From NCBI RefSeq assembly GCF_016858125.1, contig NZ_CP064781.1:3853501-3917500 (forward strand): DNA of 64,000 bases, in the 5' to 3' direction. The position numbers and the translations under genes are program-made. Each line of letters opens with the position of its first letter. The first letter of the stretch is position 1. The notes under the pieces are model-generated. The model saw only the letters and a program-made list of their open reading frames with translations. It was not told the origin of the DNA and ran no database searches. The DNA is from Azospira restricta. GTDB lineage: Bacteria; Pseudomonadota; Gammaproteobacteria; Burkholderiales; Rhodocyclaceae. Of this stretch, positions 9,976 to 20,546 are shown piece after piece.

Positions 9976-10376
9976 TTTGCGTAGATTTCCTTCGGGTCTT
10001 TGACAACCGGATCGACGGGCACCCAGCGCCCGCCCTGCAATTCGTGGAAGAAGCAGCTCTGCCGGCCGGTGTGGCAGGCGATGCCGCCCTCCTGCGCGAT
10101 CGCCAGCAGGATCACGTCGCCGTCGCAGTCGGTGCGGATCGCCGACACCTTCTGGTAGTGGCCGGATTCCTCGCCCTTCTTCCACAGCCGGGAACGCGAA
10201 CGCGACCAGTATACCGCGTTGCCGCTGCGCACCGTCTCCTCCAGCGCCTCGCGGTTCATCCACGCGAACATCAGCACGCGGCCGCTTTCGGCGTCCTGCG
10301 CGATCGCCGGCAGCAGGCCGGCGTCGTCCCATTTCAGCGCCTCCAGCCACGGCAGGGCCGGGTTCAGGTCGCTCAC
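9972..10376 (-). CDS. hisI: Phosphoribosyl-AMP cyclohydrolase
   Basis: HisI (134 residues) opens the purine ring of phosphoribosyl-AMP, the third step of the pathway. Visible are [11 protein letters not shown] (about residues 34-44), the block [19 protein letters not shown] (about 54-72) and the zinc-binding DCDGD plus [10 protein letters not shown] region (about 82-108). The start is a GTG at 10376 whose bases overlap the hisF stop (GTGA). No ATG fits the conserved N-terminus, and upstream codons in this frame belong to the hisF shadow. Confidence 0.95.
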   Translation of the reverse strand: MSDLNPALPWLEALKWDDAGLLPAIAQDAESGRVLMFAWMNREALEETVRSGNAVYWSRSRSRLWKKGEESGHYQKVSAIRTDCDGDVILLAIAQEGGIACHTGRQSCFFHELQGGRWVPVDPVVKDPKEIYAK

Positions 10377-11131
10377 AGCCGGACCTCGATGCCGCGCTCG
10401 CGCATGCGCTCCTTGGCCTGGCGCACGGTGTATTCGCCGAAGTGGAAAATCGACGCGGCGAGCACCGCGTCGGCATGCCCCTCGAGCACGCCGTCGGCGA
10501 GGTGGTCGAGGTTGCCGACGCCGCCCGAGGCGATCACCGGGATGTCGACGGCGTCGGCGACGGCGCGGGTCAGCGCCAGGTCGAAGCCGTTCTTGGTCCC
10601 GTCGCGGTCCATGCTGGTCAGCAGGATCTCGCCGGCGCCCAGCTGCTGCACCCGCTTCGCCCATTCGATGGCGCACATGCCGGTGCCCTTGCGGCCGCCG
10701 TGCGTGAACACTTCCCAGCGCCCCGGCGCCGACTGCTTGGCGTCGATGGCGACGACGATGCACTGGTTGCCGACCTTGGCCGACGATTCGGCGACGAGGT
10801 CGGGATTCTGCACCGCGGCGGTGTTCATGCTCACCTTGTCGGCACCGGCGTTGAGCAGGCGGCGCACGTCGGCGATCGCGCGCACGCCGCCGCCGACGGT
10901 GAGCGGGATGAAAACCTGCTCGGCGCAGGCCTCGACGATGTGCAGGATGATGTCGCGCTGGTCCGAGGACGCCGTGATGTCGAGGAAGGTCACCTCGTCG
11001 GCGCCCTGCTCGTCGTAGCGGCGCGCGATCTCGACCGGGTCGCCGGCGTCGCGCAGGTCGACGAAGTTGGTGCCCTTGACGACGCGGCCGGCGGTGACAT
11101 CCAGGCAGGGAATGATGCGCTTGGCGAGCAT
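10373..11131 (-). CDS. hisF: Imidazole glycerol phosphate synthase, cyclase subunit
   Basis: HisF (252 residues) is a (beta-alpha)8 barrel that uses ammonia from HisH to turn PRFAR into imidazole glycerol phosphate and AICAR. The first strand [11 protein letters not shown] has catalytic Asp11 (family numbering), and the second catalytic Asp lies in [15 protein letters not shown] (about residues 171-185). Phosphate loops GGGVR and ASGGVGN are present. The ATG overlaps the hisA stop by one base (TAATG). Confidence 0.97.
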   Translation of the reverse strand: MLAKRIIPCLDVTAGRVVKGTNFVDLRDAGDPVEIARRYDEQGADEVTFLDITASSDQRDIILHIVEACAEQVFIPLTVGGGVRAIADVRRLLNAGADKVSMNTAAVQNPDLVAESSAKVGNQCIVVAIDAKQSAPGRWEVFTHGGRKGTGMCAIEWAKRVQQLGAGEILLTSMDRDGTKNGFDLALTRAVADAVDIPVIASGGVGNLDHLADGVLEGHADAVLAASIFHFGEYTVRQAKERMRERGIEVRL

Positions 11132-11874
11132 TACTTCTGGCCGAGCTCGTCGGCGAGCTGCTGCGCCTTGGCGAAATCCAGCGAGCCGTCGTACACGGCG
11201 CGGCCGGCGATGGTGCCGGCGATGCCTTCGGCCTCGACCGCGCACAGGTTCCTGATGTCGTCGAGCGAGGACAGGCCGCCGGAGGCGATCACCGGGATGC
11301 GCAGCGCCTGCGCCAGCTTCACCGTGGCGTCGATGTTGATGCCGGAGAGCATGCCGTCACGGCCGATGTCGGTGTAGATGATCGCCTCGACACCGTAGTC
11401 CTCGTATTTCTTCGCGAGGTCGACAACGTCGTGGCCGGTCATCTTCGACCAGCCGTCGACGGCGACCTTGCCGTCCTTGGCATCGAGCCCGACGATGATG
11501 TGGCCGGGGAAGGCGCCGCAGGCATCGTGCAGGAAGCCGGGATTCTTCACCGCGGCGGTGCCGATGATCACGTAGGAGAGGCCGTCGTCGAGACAGCGCT
11601 CGATGGTGTCGAGGTCGCGGATGCCGCCGCCGAGCTGCACCGGAATCTCGTTGCCGACCTCGGCGAGGATCGCCTTGATCGCGCTCTCGTTCTTCGGCTT
11701 GCCGGCGAAGGCGCCGTTCAGGTCGACCAGGTGCAGGCGGCGGGCACCCTGCTCCACCCACGCGCGCGCCTGCGCGGCGGGGTCGAGGTTGAACACGGTC
11801 GCCTCGTCCATGAGGCCTTGCTTGAGGCGGACGCACTGCCCGTCCTTCAGGTCGATCGCGGGAATGATCAGCAT
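11131..11874 (-). CDS. hisA: ProFAR isomerase (HisA)
   Basis: HisA (247 residues) is the barrel enzyme that isomerises ProFAR to PRFAR, one step before HisHF. The catalytic Asp in [10 protein letters not shown] (about residue 8) and the Asp in [11 protein letters not shown] (about residues 127-137) are both present, with phosphate-binding GGGIRD and SGGLSS loops. It is clearly distinguished from its paralogue HisF by the first-strand motif. It is the usual length. It lies 55 bp after hisH, the largest gap in this run. Confidence 0.96.
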   Translation of the reverse strand: MLIIPAIDLKDGQCVRLKQGLMDEATVFNLDPAAQARAWVEQGARRLHLVDLNGAFAGKPKNESAIKAILAEVGNEIPVQLGGGIRDLDTIERCLDDGLSYVIIGTAAVKNPGFLHDACGAFPGHIIVGLDAKDGKVAVDGWSKMTGHDVVDLAKKYEDYGVEAIIYTDIGRDGMLSGINIDATVKLAQALRIPVIASGGLSSLDDIRNLCAVEAEGIAGTIAGRAVYDGSLDFAKAQQLADELGQK

Positions 11875-11929
11875 GGGAAAACGCTAGATGCGATAAATGA
11901 GTGAACCGGAACGCGGATGGCCGAACAGC

Positions 11930-12574
11930 TCAGGGTTTCCAGTCGATGAAGTTGGCCAGCAGGGCGAGACCCGCCTGCGCGCTCTTCTCCGGGTGGCATT
12001 GGACGGCAAAGATATTATCCCGCGCACAGGCACTGGTAAAGGGGATGCCGTAGTCGGTGGTGCCGGCGATGCAGCCCGCGTCGTCGGGGGCGACGTAGTA
12101 GCTGTGCACGAAGTAGAAGCGCGCACCGTCGGCGATGCCGTTCCACAGCGGGTGTGGCCGGGTCTGCCACACCTCGTTCCAGCCCATGTGCGGCACCTTC
12201 AGCTTCTGGCCGTCGGCCGTATGCATCTTGTCCGCCGGGAAGCGGCGGACCTGGCCGCGCAGGATGCCGAGGCCGGGCACGTCGCCCTCCTCGGAATGCT
12301 CGAACAGCATTTGCTGGCCGATGCAGATGCCGAGGAAGGGCTTGTTCGCGGCGGCGTCGATCACCGCCTGCCGGAGGCCGCGGGCCTCCAGCTCGCGCAT
12401 GCAGTCGGGCATCGCCCCCTGGCCGGGGACGACCACGCGCTCGGCGGCGGCGACCGCCGCCGGGTCGGCGGTGACGAGCACCGGCTTGCCGCCGGCGACG
12501 TGCTCGAGCGCCTTCGCCACCGAACGCAGGTTGCCCATGCCGTAGTCGACGACGGCAATGGTGCCAGCCGCCAT
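11930..12574 (-). CDS. hisH: Imidazole glycerol phosphate synthase, glutaminase subunit
   Basis: HisH (214 residues) is a class I glutamine amidotransferase that supplies ammonia to HisF. The catalytic triad is seen as Cys in LGICIGQQMLFE (about residue 84) and the His/Glu pair in QCHPEKSAQAG near the C-terminus. The oxyanion-strand region VVPGQGAMPDC (about 48-58) is typical of HisH. The ATG at 12574 shares one base with the hisB stop (TGATG). The much longer open frame upstream is a shadow of hisB and hisC. Confidence 0.96.
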   Translation of the reverse strand: MAAGTIAVVDYGMGNLRSVAKALEHVAGGKPVLVTADPAAVAAAERVVVPGQGAMPDCMRELEARGLRQAVIDAAANKPFLGICIGQQMLFEHSEEGDVPGLGILRGQVRRFPADKMHTADGQKLKVPHMGWNEVWQTRPHPLWNGIADGARFYFVHSYYVAPDDAGCIAGTTDYGIPFTSACARDNIFAVQCHPEKSAQAGLALLANFIDWKP

Positions 12575-13161
12575 CACAGCGCACCCTTGGTCGAGGGAAT
12601 CGCGCCGGCGGCGCGCGGATCGGCCTCGGCGGCCATACGCAGCGCGCGACCGAAGGCCTTGAACACCGTCTCCGCCTGGTGGTGGGCATTGTTGCCGCGC
12701 AGGTTGTCGACGTGGATCGTCACCAGCGCGTGGTTGACCAGCCCCTGGAAGAATTCGTTGACCAGGTCGACGTCGAACTGGCCGATCCAGGCGCGGGTGA
12801 AGGCGACGTGGAACTCCAGCCCGGGGCGGCCGGAGAGGTCGACGACGACGCGCGACAGGGCCTCGTCGAGCGGCACGTAGGCGTGGCCGTAGCGGCGCAG
12901 CCCCTTCTTGTCGCCGAGCGCCTTCGCCAGCGCCTGGCCGACGGTGATGCCGATATCCTCGACGGTGTGGTGCGCGTCGATGTGCAGGTCGCCCTTGGCC
13001 GACACCTCGAGGTCGATCGCGCCGTGGCGGGCGATCTGGTCGAGCATGTGGTCGAGGAAGGGGACGCCGGTGTCGAACTTGCCGACGCCGCTGCCGTCCA
13101 GGTTGATCTTCACCGAGACCTGCGTCTCGAGCGTGTTGCGAGTGATTTCGGCCTGCCGCAT
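12574..13161 (-). CDS. hisB: Imidazoleglycerol-phosphate dehydratase
   Basis: This 195-residue protein is the monofunctional HisB; the phosphatase domain of enterobacterial HisB is absent, so histidinol phosphatase must be a separate gene. Metal-binding motifs are visible: [13 protein letters not shown] (about residues 41-53), [11 protein letters not shown] (about 68-78), and [15 protein letters not shown] near 162-176. The start at 13161 was chosen because the family begins with RxAxxxRxTxET; codons further upstream fall in the promoter region. It heads the minus-strand his run and is divergent from hisC. Confidence 0.95.
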   Translation of the reverse strand: MRQAEITRNTLETQVSVKINLDGSGVGKFDTGVPFLDHMLDQIARHGAIDLEVSAKGDLHIDAHHTVEDIGITVGQALAKALGDKKGLRRYGHAYVPLDEALSRVVVDLSGRPGLEFHVAFTRAWIGQFDVDLVNEFFQGLVNHALVTIHVDNLRGNNAHHQAETVFKAFGRALRMAAEADPRAAGAIPSTKGAL

Positions 13162-13194
13162 GGTAGCTGCCACAAGGGGTTGGAACAGGGGGGC

Positions 13195-13203
13195 ATGATA
13201 CCA
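13195..13203 (-). promoter_or_regulatory. Extended -10 promoter for hisB
   Basis: Read on the minus strand, TGGTATCAT lies in the 76-bp hisB-hisC divergent gap. No good -35 is visible 16-18 bp upstream. Initiation would be about 25-30 bp before the hisB ATG, making this the likely promoter for hisB-H-A-F-I-E-HIT-tat. Confidence 0.5.
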
Positions 13204-13237
13204 TTTCGCCCTTCGAACGGTCTGGATCGATGCCCCC

Positions 13238-14320
13238 ATGAGCAAGTACTGGAGCGCCGTCGCGCGCGGCCTGACCCCCTACGTCCCGGGCGAGCAGCCC
13301 AAGCTCGACCGGCTGGTCAAGCTGAACACCAACGAGAACCCCTACCCGCCCAGCCCGCGCGCGATCGCCGCGCTGCGCGACGAACTGGGCGACGACGGCG
13401 CGACGCTGCGCCTGTACCCGGACCCCAACGCCGACCGGCTGAAGGCCGCCGTGGCCCACCACTTCGCCGACTGCGGCCTGGCGCCGGCCAATGTCTTCGT
13501 CGGCAACGGCTCCGACGAGGTGCTGGCGCACGCCTTCCAGGGACTGCTCAAGCACGACCGGCCGATCCTCTACCCGGACATCACCTACAGCTTCTATCCG
13601 GTCTATTGCGGGCTGTACGGCGTCGATTATGAACAGGTCGCGCTGAACGCGCAGTTCGAGATCGAGGTCGGGGACTACCTGCGGCCGAACGGCGGCATCA
13701 TCTTCCCCAACCCGAACGCGCCGACCGGCCGCCTGCTGCCGCTCGCCGCGGTCGAGCGCATCGTCGCCGGCAACCCGGACGCAGTGGTCGTCGTCGACGA
13801 GGCCTACATCGACTTTGCCGGCGACGCGATCCCGACCGCCGCCGCGCTGGTGACGAAATACCCCAACCTGCTGGTGGTGCAGACGCTGTCGAAGTCGCGC
13901 GCGCTGGCCGGCCTGCGCATCGGCTTCGCGCTCGGCGACCCGGCGCTGATCGAGGCGCTGGAGCGGGTCAAGAACAGCTTCAACTCCTATCCGCTCGACC
14001 GGCTGGCGATCGCCGCCGGCGTCGCCGCGATGGAGGACGCCGCGCATTTCGACACGGCACGCAAGGCGGTGATCGGGAGCCGCGAGGCGCTGGTCGCCGA
14101 GATGGGCAAGCTCGGCTTCGAGGTCCTGCCGTCGGCGGCCAACTTCATCTTCGCCCGCCACCCGCAGCACGACGCCGGCACGCTGTCGGCGGCGCTGCGC
14201 GAGCGCAGCATCATCGTCCGCCACTTCAAGCTGCCGCGCATCGACCAGCACCTGCGCATCACCATCGGCACCGACGCGCAGTGCATGAGCCTGCTCGCCG
14301 CGCTCCGGGAGATCCTGTGA
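13238..14320 (+). CDS. hisC: Histidinol-phosphate aminotransferase
   Basis: HisC (360 residues) is a fold-type I PLP enzyme that converts imidazole acetol phosphate and glutamate to histidinol phosphate. Seen are the substrate-binding [13 protein letters not shown] (about residues 28-40), YPDP (about 66-69), VDEAYIDF (about 188-195), the PLP lysine in [16 protein letters not shown] (about 213-228), and RITIGT near the C-terminus. It is on the plus strand, opposite to all other his genes in the window. Its stop overlaps the start of the nitroreductase gene (TGATG), so it now belongs to a different transcription unit. Confidence 0.96.
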   Translation: MSKYWSAVARGLTPYVPGEQPKLDRLVKLNTNENPYPPSPRAIAALRDELGDDGATLRLYPDPNADRLKAAVAHHFADCGLAPANVFVGNGSDEVLAHAFQGLLKHDRPILYPDITYSFYPVYCGLYGVDYEQVALNAQFEIEVGDYLRPNGGIIFPNPNAPTGRLLPLAAVERIVAGNPDAVVVVDEAYIDFAGDAIPTAAALVTKYPNLLVVQTLSKSRALAGLRIGFALGDPALIEALERVKNSFNSYPLDRLAIAAGVAAMEDAAHFDTARKAVIGSREALVAEMGKLGFEVLPSAANFIFARHPQHDAGTLSAALRERSIIVRHFKLPRIDQHLRITIGTDAQCMSLLAALREIL

Positions 14321-15021
14321 TGTACGACCGAGACGACCAGGTCGCGGCCGTCGCCCACGTCGACCACGCCATCACCTCGCGCCGCTCGGTGCGCCGCTTC
14401 CTGCCGACGCCGGTGCCGCGCGCCACCGTCGAGGAACTGCTGGCGATCGCCGCCCGCGCGCCCTCCGGCACCAACGTCCAGCCGTGGAAGGTCTATGCGC
14501 TCGCCGGCCACGCCAAGGACGCGCTGTCGGCGGCGATCCTCGACAAGCTCCACAGCAGCGGCATGGACGGCCGCGAGTTCGACTATTACCCGACCGAGTG
14601 GAGCGAACCCTGGCTGTCGCGCCGGCGCAAGATCGGCCTCGACCTCTACGGCCTGCTCGGCATCGGCAAGGAGGACAAGGCCGGCATGAAGCACCAGACG
14701 GGGCGCAACTACCTGTTCTTCGACGCGCCGGTCGGTTTCATCTTCACCATGGACCGCAGCCTTGGCCGGGGCATGTTCATCGACTACGGCATGTTCATGG
14801 CCAACCTGATGACCGCCGCCCGCGCGCGCGGGCTCGACACCTGCGCGCAGGCCGCCTTCGCCGACTACCACAGGACCATCCGCAACGCGCTCGACATTCC
14901 CGACAACGAGCTGGTGGTCTGCGGCATGGCGCTCGGCTACGCCGACAACGAGGCGCCGGAGAACCGCCTGGTCACCGAGCGCGAGCCGGTCGCGGGCTTC
15001 ACCAGCTTCCGCGGTTTCTGA
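14320..15021 (+). CDS. Nitroreductase family flavoprotein
   Basis: This 233-residue protein is of the FMN-dependent nitroreductase superfamily. Signatures are AITSRRSVRRFLPTPVP (about residues 17-33, the FMN phosphate-binding Arg/Ser cluster), the APSGTNVQPWKVY block (about 46-58), and the C-terminal VVCGMALGYAD (about 201-211) followed by a conserved family tail. Members reduce nitro groups, quinones or enones with NAD(P)H as homodimers; the physiological substrate cannot be read. It is translationally coupled to hisC and followed one base later by a PaiB-like gene, another flavin-binding protein. It is not part of the usual his cluster. Confidence 0.9.
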   Translation: MYDRDDQVAAVAHVDHAITSRRSVRRFLPTPVPRATVEELLAIAARAPSGTNVQPWKVYALAGHAKDALSAAILDKLHSSGMDGREFDYYPTEWSEPWLSRRRKIGLDLYGLLGIGKEDKAGMKHQTGRNYLFFDAPVGFIFTMDRSLGRGMFIDYGMFMANLMTAARARGLDTCAQAAFADYHRTIRNALDIPDNELVVCGMALGYADNEAPENRLVTEREPVAGFTSFRGF

Positions 15022-15022
15022 C

Positions 15023-15643
15023 ATGTACTGCCCCGCCCATTTCGCCGAATCGCGGCCGGAGGAGCTGCACGCGCTGATGCGCGAGCACCCGCTGGCGACG
15101 CTGGTGACGATGGGCGACCACGGCCTCAACGCCGACCAGATTCCGCTGCTCCTGGAAACGGCCGCCGACGGCACGCCGGTCCTGCGCGGCCACGTCGCCC
15201 GCGCCAATCCGATGTGGCAGACCCTGCACCCCGAGATCGAGGCGCTCGCCGTCTTCCGCGGCCCGGAGGCCTACATCACGCCGTCGTGGTACCCGACCAA
15301 GCGCGAGCACGGCAAGGCGGTGCCGACCTGGAACTACGCGGTCGTCCATGCCCGCGGCCCGCTGCGCATCATCCATGACGCCGACTGGCTGCGCCGGCAG
15401 GTCGATGCGCTGACGCAAATGCAGGAAAGCACCTTCGCCGAGCCGTGGGCGGTCAGCGATGCCCCGGTCGATTACGTCGAGAAGCTGCTCGCCGCGATCG
15501 TCGGCATCGAGCTCACGGTCACCGCGCTCGAAGGCAAATGGAAGGCCAGCCAGAATCAGCCGGCAGGGAATCGCACCGGCGTCATCGCCGGCTTGTGCGA
15601 CCTTGGCCGCACGGACGCAGCAGCGCTGATCGGGCGCGACTAG
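15023..15643 (+). CDS. PaiB-like FMN-binding protein
   Basis: The 206-residue protein matches the PaiB/FMN-binding split-barrel family often labelled FMN-binding negative transcriptional regulator. Motifs: MYCPAHFAE at the start, LATLVTM, HVARANP (about residues 58-64), the block AYITPSWYPTKREHGKAVPTWNY (in part, about 86-108) and VHARG. Bacillus PaiB affects sporulation and protease genes; whether this protein regulates transcription or is a flavin/heme-type oxidoreductase is open. It starts one base after the nitroreductase stop, and its last bases overlap the convergent chrA-like gene. Confidence 0.85.
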   Translation: MYCPAHFAESRPEELHALMREHPLATLVTMGDHGLNADQIPLLLETAADGTPVLRGHVARANPMWQTLHPEIEALAVFRGPEAYITPSWYPTKREHGKAVPTWNYAVVHARGPLRIIHDADWLRRQVDALTQMQESTFAEPWAVSDAPVDYVEKLLAAIVGIELTVTALEGKWKASQNQPAGNRTGVIAGLCDLGRTDAAALIGRD

Positions 15644-16161
15644 ACGACGCCCGCCAACCCCAGCGCCGCCCCGGCGGCGATACACCACAGCGGGTGATAT
15701 TTCGTCTTCGTGCAGAAGGCCGCGACGGCGAGCACGAAGCCCCACCCCGCCCAGCCCAGGCCGGCCGACTGGCCGACCAGCGTCGCCCCGGCGAAGATCA
15801 GCCCGACCGCCAGCGGCGCGACGCCGAGCTGGACGGCGCGCTGCCAGCGCGCGCCCTGGAAACGGTCCCAGTGGGAAAAGAGCAGGTAGACGACCACGCT
15901 CATCGGCAGGCACATCGCCAGCGTCGCGACGAGCGCGCCGGCGAGCCCGGCGACCTGCCAGCCGATCAGCGTCACCACCAGCACGTTCGGCCCCGGCGCC
16001 GCCTGCGCGATGGCGTAGAGGTGGGCGAAGGTGGTCGCGTCCATCCAGCGGTGATTGTCGACGACGACGCGGTACAGCTCCGGCAGCAACGCGGTGGCGC
16101 CGCCGAAGGCGACGAAGGAGAGCAGCGCGAATTCGCCGAACAGCTCGAGCAGCGTGCTCAT
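15640..16161 (-). CDS. Short ChrA-family transporter, second half-size gene
   Basis: This 173-residue membrane protein is one CHR domain (PF02417-type), about half of a classical ChrA chromate transporter. It has the [15 protein letters not shown] motif (about residues 14-28), the [11 protein letters not shown] motif (about 52-62) and about six hydrophobic segments. Short CHR genes usually occur as adjacent pairs with opposite membrane orientation that work together in chromate export; here the partner is directly upstream with a four-base overlap. The substrate in this organism is inferred. It is convergent with, and overlaps, the PaiB-like gene by four bases. Confidence 0.87.
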   Translation of the reverse strand: MSTLLELFGEFALLSFVAFGGATALLPELYRVVVDNHRWMDATTFAHLYAIAQAAPGPNVLVVTLIGWQVAGLAGALVATLAMCLPMSVVVYLLFSHWDRFQGARWQRAVQLGVAPLAVGLIFAGATLVGQSAGLGWAGWGFVLAVAAFCTKTKYHPLWCIAAGAALGLAGVV

Positions 16162-16724
16162 GCCCCTTCTTTCTTCAGCAGGCCGTAGGCGACCGCGCCC
16201 GAGAGTGCGACGCCGGCCAGCATCACCGCCGGCAGCGGCCAGCGCAGCAGCGCGACGGCGACGAAGACGAGCGCGGTGAAGGGGAGGAAAAACGGCTTCC
16301 GTTTGATCGCCAGCGCCATGCGGAAAGCCATCGCGAAGAGCAGGCCGGAACCGGCGGCGGCGATGCCGCGCAGCATCGCCTGCGCCTGCGGCAGCGCGCC
16401 GTACGCATCGTAGAGCAGCGCCAGCAGCAGCACGATCGCGACCGGCCCGGCGAGCAGGCCGAAGGGCGCGAGGCAGGCACCGGCCAGCCCGCCGTAGCGG
16501 CGGCCGACGACCACCGCCAGATTGACCACGTTCGGCCCGGGCAGGAACTGGCACAGCCCCAGCTGCTGGTTGAATTCCTCGGCCGTCAGCCAGCGGCTGG
16601 TGTCGACCAGATAGTGCCGCGCGAACGGCAGCACGCCGCCGAAGCCGGACAGGCCGATCCTCGAGAAGCCGAAAAAAAGCGCCGCGAGCGAAACCGCCGG
16701 CGGCGCCTGCTTTTCGCCGACCAC
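16158..16724 (-). CDS. Short ChrA-family transporter, first half-size gene
   Basis: The 188-residue protein is a single CHR domain with [14 protein letters not shown] (about residues 25-38), the [13 protein letters not shown] motif (about 59-71) and about six hydrophobic segments. The start is a GTG at 16724, two bases after the hisD stop, so translation is probably coupled to hisD; the frame continues upstream only inside hisD. With the following short CHR gene it forms the usual two-gene equivalent of full-length ChrA. Its place directly behind hisD, where hisC stands in relatives, marks it as an insertion into the his cluster. Confidence 0.87.
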   Translation of the reverse strand: MVGEKQAPPAVSLAALFFGFSRIGLSGFGGVLPFARHYLVDTSRWLTAEEFNQQLGLCQFLPGPNVVNLAVVVGRRYGGLAGACLAPFGLLAGPVAIVLLLALLYDAYGALPQAQAMLRGIAAAGSGLLFAMAFRMALAIKRKPFFLPFTALVFVAVALLRWPLPAVMLAGVALSGAVAYGLLKKEGA

Positions 16725-16726
16725 GC

Positions 16727-18025
16727 TCAGTCGAGCCGGAACTCGGCCGACTTGGCGTGCGCCGGCAGGCCTTCGCCGTGCGCCAGCGTCGAGGCGATGC
16801 GGCCGAGCGTCTGCGCGCCGGTTTTCGACACGCGGATCAGGCTGGAGCGCTTCTGGAAATCGTAGACGCCGAGCGGCGACGAGAAGCGCGCCGAGCCGGA
16901 GGTCGGCAGCACGTGGTTCGGGCCGGCGCAGTAGTCGCCGAGCGATTCCGAGGTGTACGGGCCGATGAAGATGGCGCCGGCGTGGCGGATCTTCGGCACC
17001 CACTGTTCGGCGTCGGCGATCGAGAGTTCGAGGTGCTCGGGCGCGATGCGGTTGGCGATGGCGCAGGCTTCCTCCATGTCGCGCACCTGGATCAGCGCGC
17101 CGCGGCCGGAGAGCGAGGCCTCGATCACCGCACGGCGCGGCATCGTCGGCAGCAGCTTCTCGATCGAAGCCGCGACGCGGTCGAGGTAGGCGCCGTCCGG
17201 GCAGACGAGGATGGACTGCGCCAGTTCGTCGTGCTCGGCCTGCGAGAAGAGGTCCATCGCCACCCAGTCCGGGTCGGTCGAGCCGTCGCAGACGACGAGG
17301 ATTTCCGACGGGCCGGCGACCATATCGATGCCGACGATGCCGAAGACGCGGCGCTTGGCGGCGGCGACGTAGGCGTTGCCCGGGCCGACGATCTTGTCCA
17401 CCTGCGGCACGGTCGCGGTGCCGTAGGCGAGCGCACCGACGGCCTGCGCACCGCCGATGCAGAACACGCGGTCGACGCCGGCCAGCGCGGCGGCGGCCAG
17501 CACCAGCTTGTTGTGCTCGCCGTCCGGCGTGGGCACGACCATGATCAGCTCACCGACGCCGGCGACGTGCGCCGGAATCGCGTTCATCAGCACCGACGAC
17601 GGATAGGCGGCCTTGCCGCCCGGCACGTAGAGGCCGACGCGGTCGAGCGGCGTCACCTTCTGGCCGAGCAGCGTGCCGTCGGCCTCCTCGTACTGCCAGC
17701 CCTGCAGCGGCTGCTTCTCGTGGTAGGCGCGCACGCGTGCGGCAGCAGCTTCGAGCGCAGCACGGCGCTCGGCCGGCAGGCTGGCCAGCGCCGCTTCGAG
17801 TTCGGCGCGCGACAGCTCCAACTCGGCCATGCTCTTCGCCGACAGGCGGTCGAAGCGGTTGGTGTATTCGATCACCGCCGCGTCGCCGCGCTTCTTGACG
17901 TCGGCGAGGATGGCGGCGACGGTCTGTTCGATCCTGTCGTCCTGCGCGCCCTCGAAGGCCAGCAGTTCGTCGAGCGCGACCGTGAAGCCGGCGTCGGCGG
18001 AATTGAGTCGCTTGATCGCTACCAT
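16727..18025 (-). CDS. hisD: Histidinol dehydrogenase
   Basis: HisD (432 residues) oxidises histidinol to histidine in two NAD-dependent steps with a bound Zn2+. Motifs: [20 protein letters not shown] (about residues 127-146), [13 protein letters not shown] (about 191-203), the signature [15 protein letters not shown] (about 233-247), [13 protein letters not shown] with the zinc/catalytic His (about 259-271), and APEHLEL near 328. The true ATG is at 18025; it follows hisG by two bases. The frame upstream is a shadow of hisG. Confidence 0.97.
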   Translation of the reverse strand: MVAIKRLNSADAGFTVALDELLAFEGAQDDRIEQTVAAILADVKKRGDAAVIEYTNRFDRLSAKSMAELELSRAELEAALASLPAERRAALEAAAARVRAYHEKQPLQGWQYEEADGTLLGQKVTPLDRVGLYVPGGKAAYPSSVLMNAIPAHVAGVGELIMVVPTPDGEHNKLVLAAAALAGVDRVFCIGGAQAVGALAYGTATVPQVDKIVGPGNAYVAAAKRRVFGIVGIDMVAGPSEILVVCDGSTDPDWVAMDLFSQAEHDELAQSILVCPDGAYLDRVAASIEKLLPTMPRRAVIEASLSGRGALIQVRDMEEACAIANRIAPEHLELSIADAEQWVPKIRHAGAIFIGPYTSESLGDYCAGPNHVLPTSGSARFSSPLGVYDFQKRSSLIRVSKTGAQTLGRIASTLAHGEGLPAHAKSAEFRLD

Positions 18026-18027
18026 GG

Positions 18028-18675
18028 TCAGTCCTTCTTTACTGCGCCGGCGAAGGCGTCGAGGATCGGCGCCAGCGTCTCGCGCTTCAGCTTCAGCGCG
18101 GCCTGGTTGACGACCAGGCGCGACGAGATCGGCATGATCTCCTCGACCGCGACCAGCTTGTTGGCCTTCAGCGTACCGCCGGTCGACACCAGGTCGACGA
18201 TGGCGTCGGCCAGCCCGGCCAGCGGCGCCAGTTCCATCGAGCCGTAGAGCTTGATCAGGTCGACATGCACGCCCTTCGCGGCGAAGTGCTCGCGCGCGGT
18301 CTTGATGTACTTGCTCGCCACCTTCAGCCGCGCGCCCTGGCGCACGGCGCGCGCGTAGTCGAAGCCCTCCGGCACGGCGACCATCATCTTGCATTTGGCG
18401 ATGTTCAGGTCGAGCGGCTGGTAGAGCCCTTCGCCGCCGTGCTCGATCAGCACGTCCTTGCCGGCTACGCCGAGGTCGGCCGCGCCGTACTGCACGTAGG
18501 TCGGCACGTCGGTGGCGCGGACGATGACGACGCGCACGTCGTCACGGTTGGTACCGATGATCAGCTTGCGCGAGGTTTCCGGGTTCTCGACCGGCACGAT
18601 GCCGGCCGCCGCCAGCAGCGGCAGCGTTTCGTCGAAGATGCGGCCCTTGGAAAGGGCGATGGTGATGCCGGTCAC
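18028..18675 (-). CDS. hisG: ATP phosphoribosyltransferase, short form (HisGS)
   Basis: HisG (215 residues) catalyses the first and committed step: ATP plus PRPP to phosphoribosyl-ATP. Signatures are [10 protein letters not shown] (about residues 7-16), [12 protein letters not shown] (about 66-77) and the PRPP-binding segment near [18 protein letters not shown] (about 156-173). The ~290-residue form's C-terminal regulatory domain is absent, so this is the short form, which in known systems needs the HisRS-like partner HisZ for activity and feedback inhibition. hisZ is not in the window. Confidence 0.96.
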   Translation of the reverse strand: MTGITIALSKGRIFDETLPLLAAAGIVPVENPETSRKLIIGTNRDDVRVVIVRATDVPTYVQYGAADLGVAGKDVLIEHGGEGLYQPLDLNIAKCKMMVAVPEGFDYARAVRQGARLKVASKYIKTAREHFAAKGVHVDLIKLYGSMELAPLAGLADAIVDLVSTGGTLKANKLVAVEEIMPISSRLVVNQAALKLKRETLAPILDAFAGAVKKD

Positions 18676-18711
18676 GGGATCAGGCCTTTGAATGCACGGA
18701 AAAGAAGGGGG

Positions 18712-18717
18712 ATTTTA
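18712..18717 (-). promoter_or_regulatory. Candidate -10 element upstream of hisG
   Basis: On the minus strand TAAAAT lies 37 bp before the hisG ATG in a 107-bp gap after the small membrane-protein gene. The -35 region is not convincing. It would separate hisGD-chrA-chrA from the murA unit. Confidence 0.4.
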
Positions 18718-18782
18718 ACGCAAAGTCCGGCGGCGGCCTTGCACCGCAGCATCGCCGCCGACCCCGGGGCCGGGCGCGACCG

Positions 18783-19043
18783 TCAGCGCAGCAGAAACAG
18801 CAACGCAAGACCGGTCACGGCGATGACGATCAGCAGCGTGCGCCGGCCGTCTCCGGACGAGATGCCATACAGCGAAGCGAGCCGGAGCCTTTCCGGGCGG
18901 CTCATCGAATTCGGCAACGGGCCGCAGAGCTTCTCCATTTCCCGCAGCCGCTGGTGGTCGTTGCGGCCGATGTCGCGGTCCGCGCGCAACAGCAGCACGA
19001 GGAAAACGAGCAGGATGCCGGCGAAGACGATCTCGGCCGGCAT
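18783..19043 (-). CDS. Small two-helix membrane protein of unknown function
   Basis: I do not recognise this 86-residue protein. It has a hydrophobic segment at residues 4-20, a charged central stretch of about 45 residues (with [19 protein letters not shown]), and a second hydrophobic segment at about 68-85. That predicts a hairpin with both ends on the same side. The ATG at 19043 is five bases after the murA stop, so it is probably cotranscribed with murA. The frame is open further upstream only as a shadow of murA. Whether it has any part in peptidoglycan synthesis is unknown. Confidence 0.65.
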   Translation of the reverse strand: MPAEIVFAGILLVFLVLLLRADRDIGRNDHQRLREMEKLCGPLPNSMSRPERLRLASLYGISSGDGRRTLLIVIAVTGLALLFLLR

Positions 19044-19048
19044 GCCGA

Positions 19049-20540
<1,492 letters not shown>

Positions 20541-20546
20541 GGTGCT

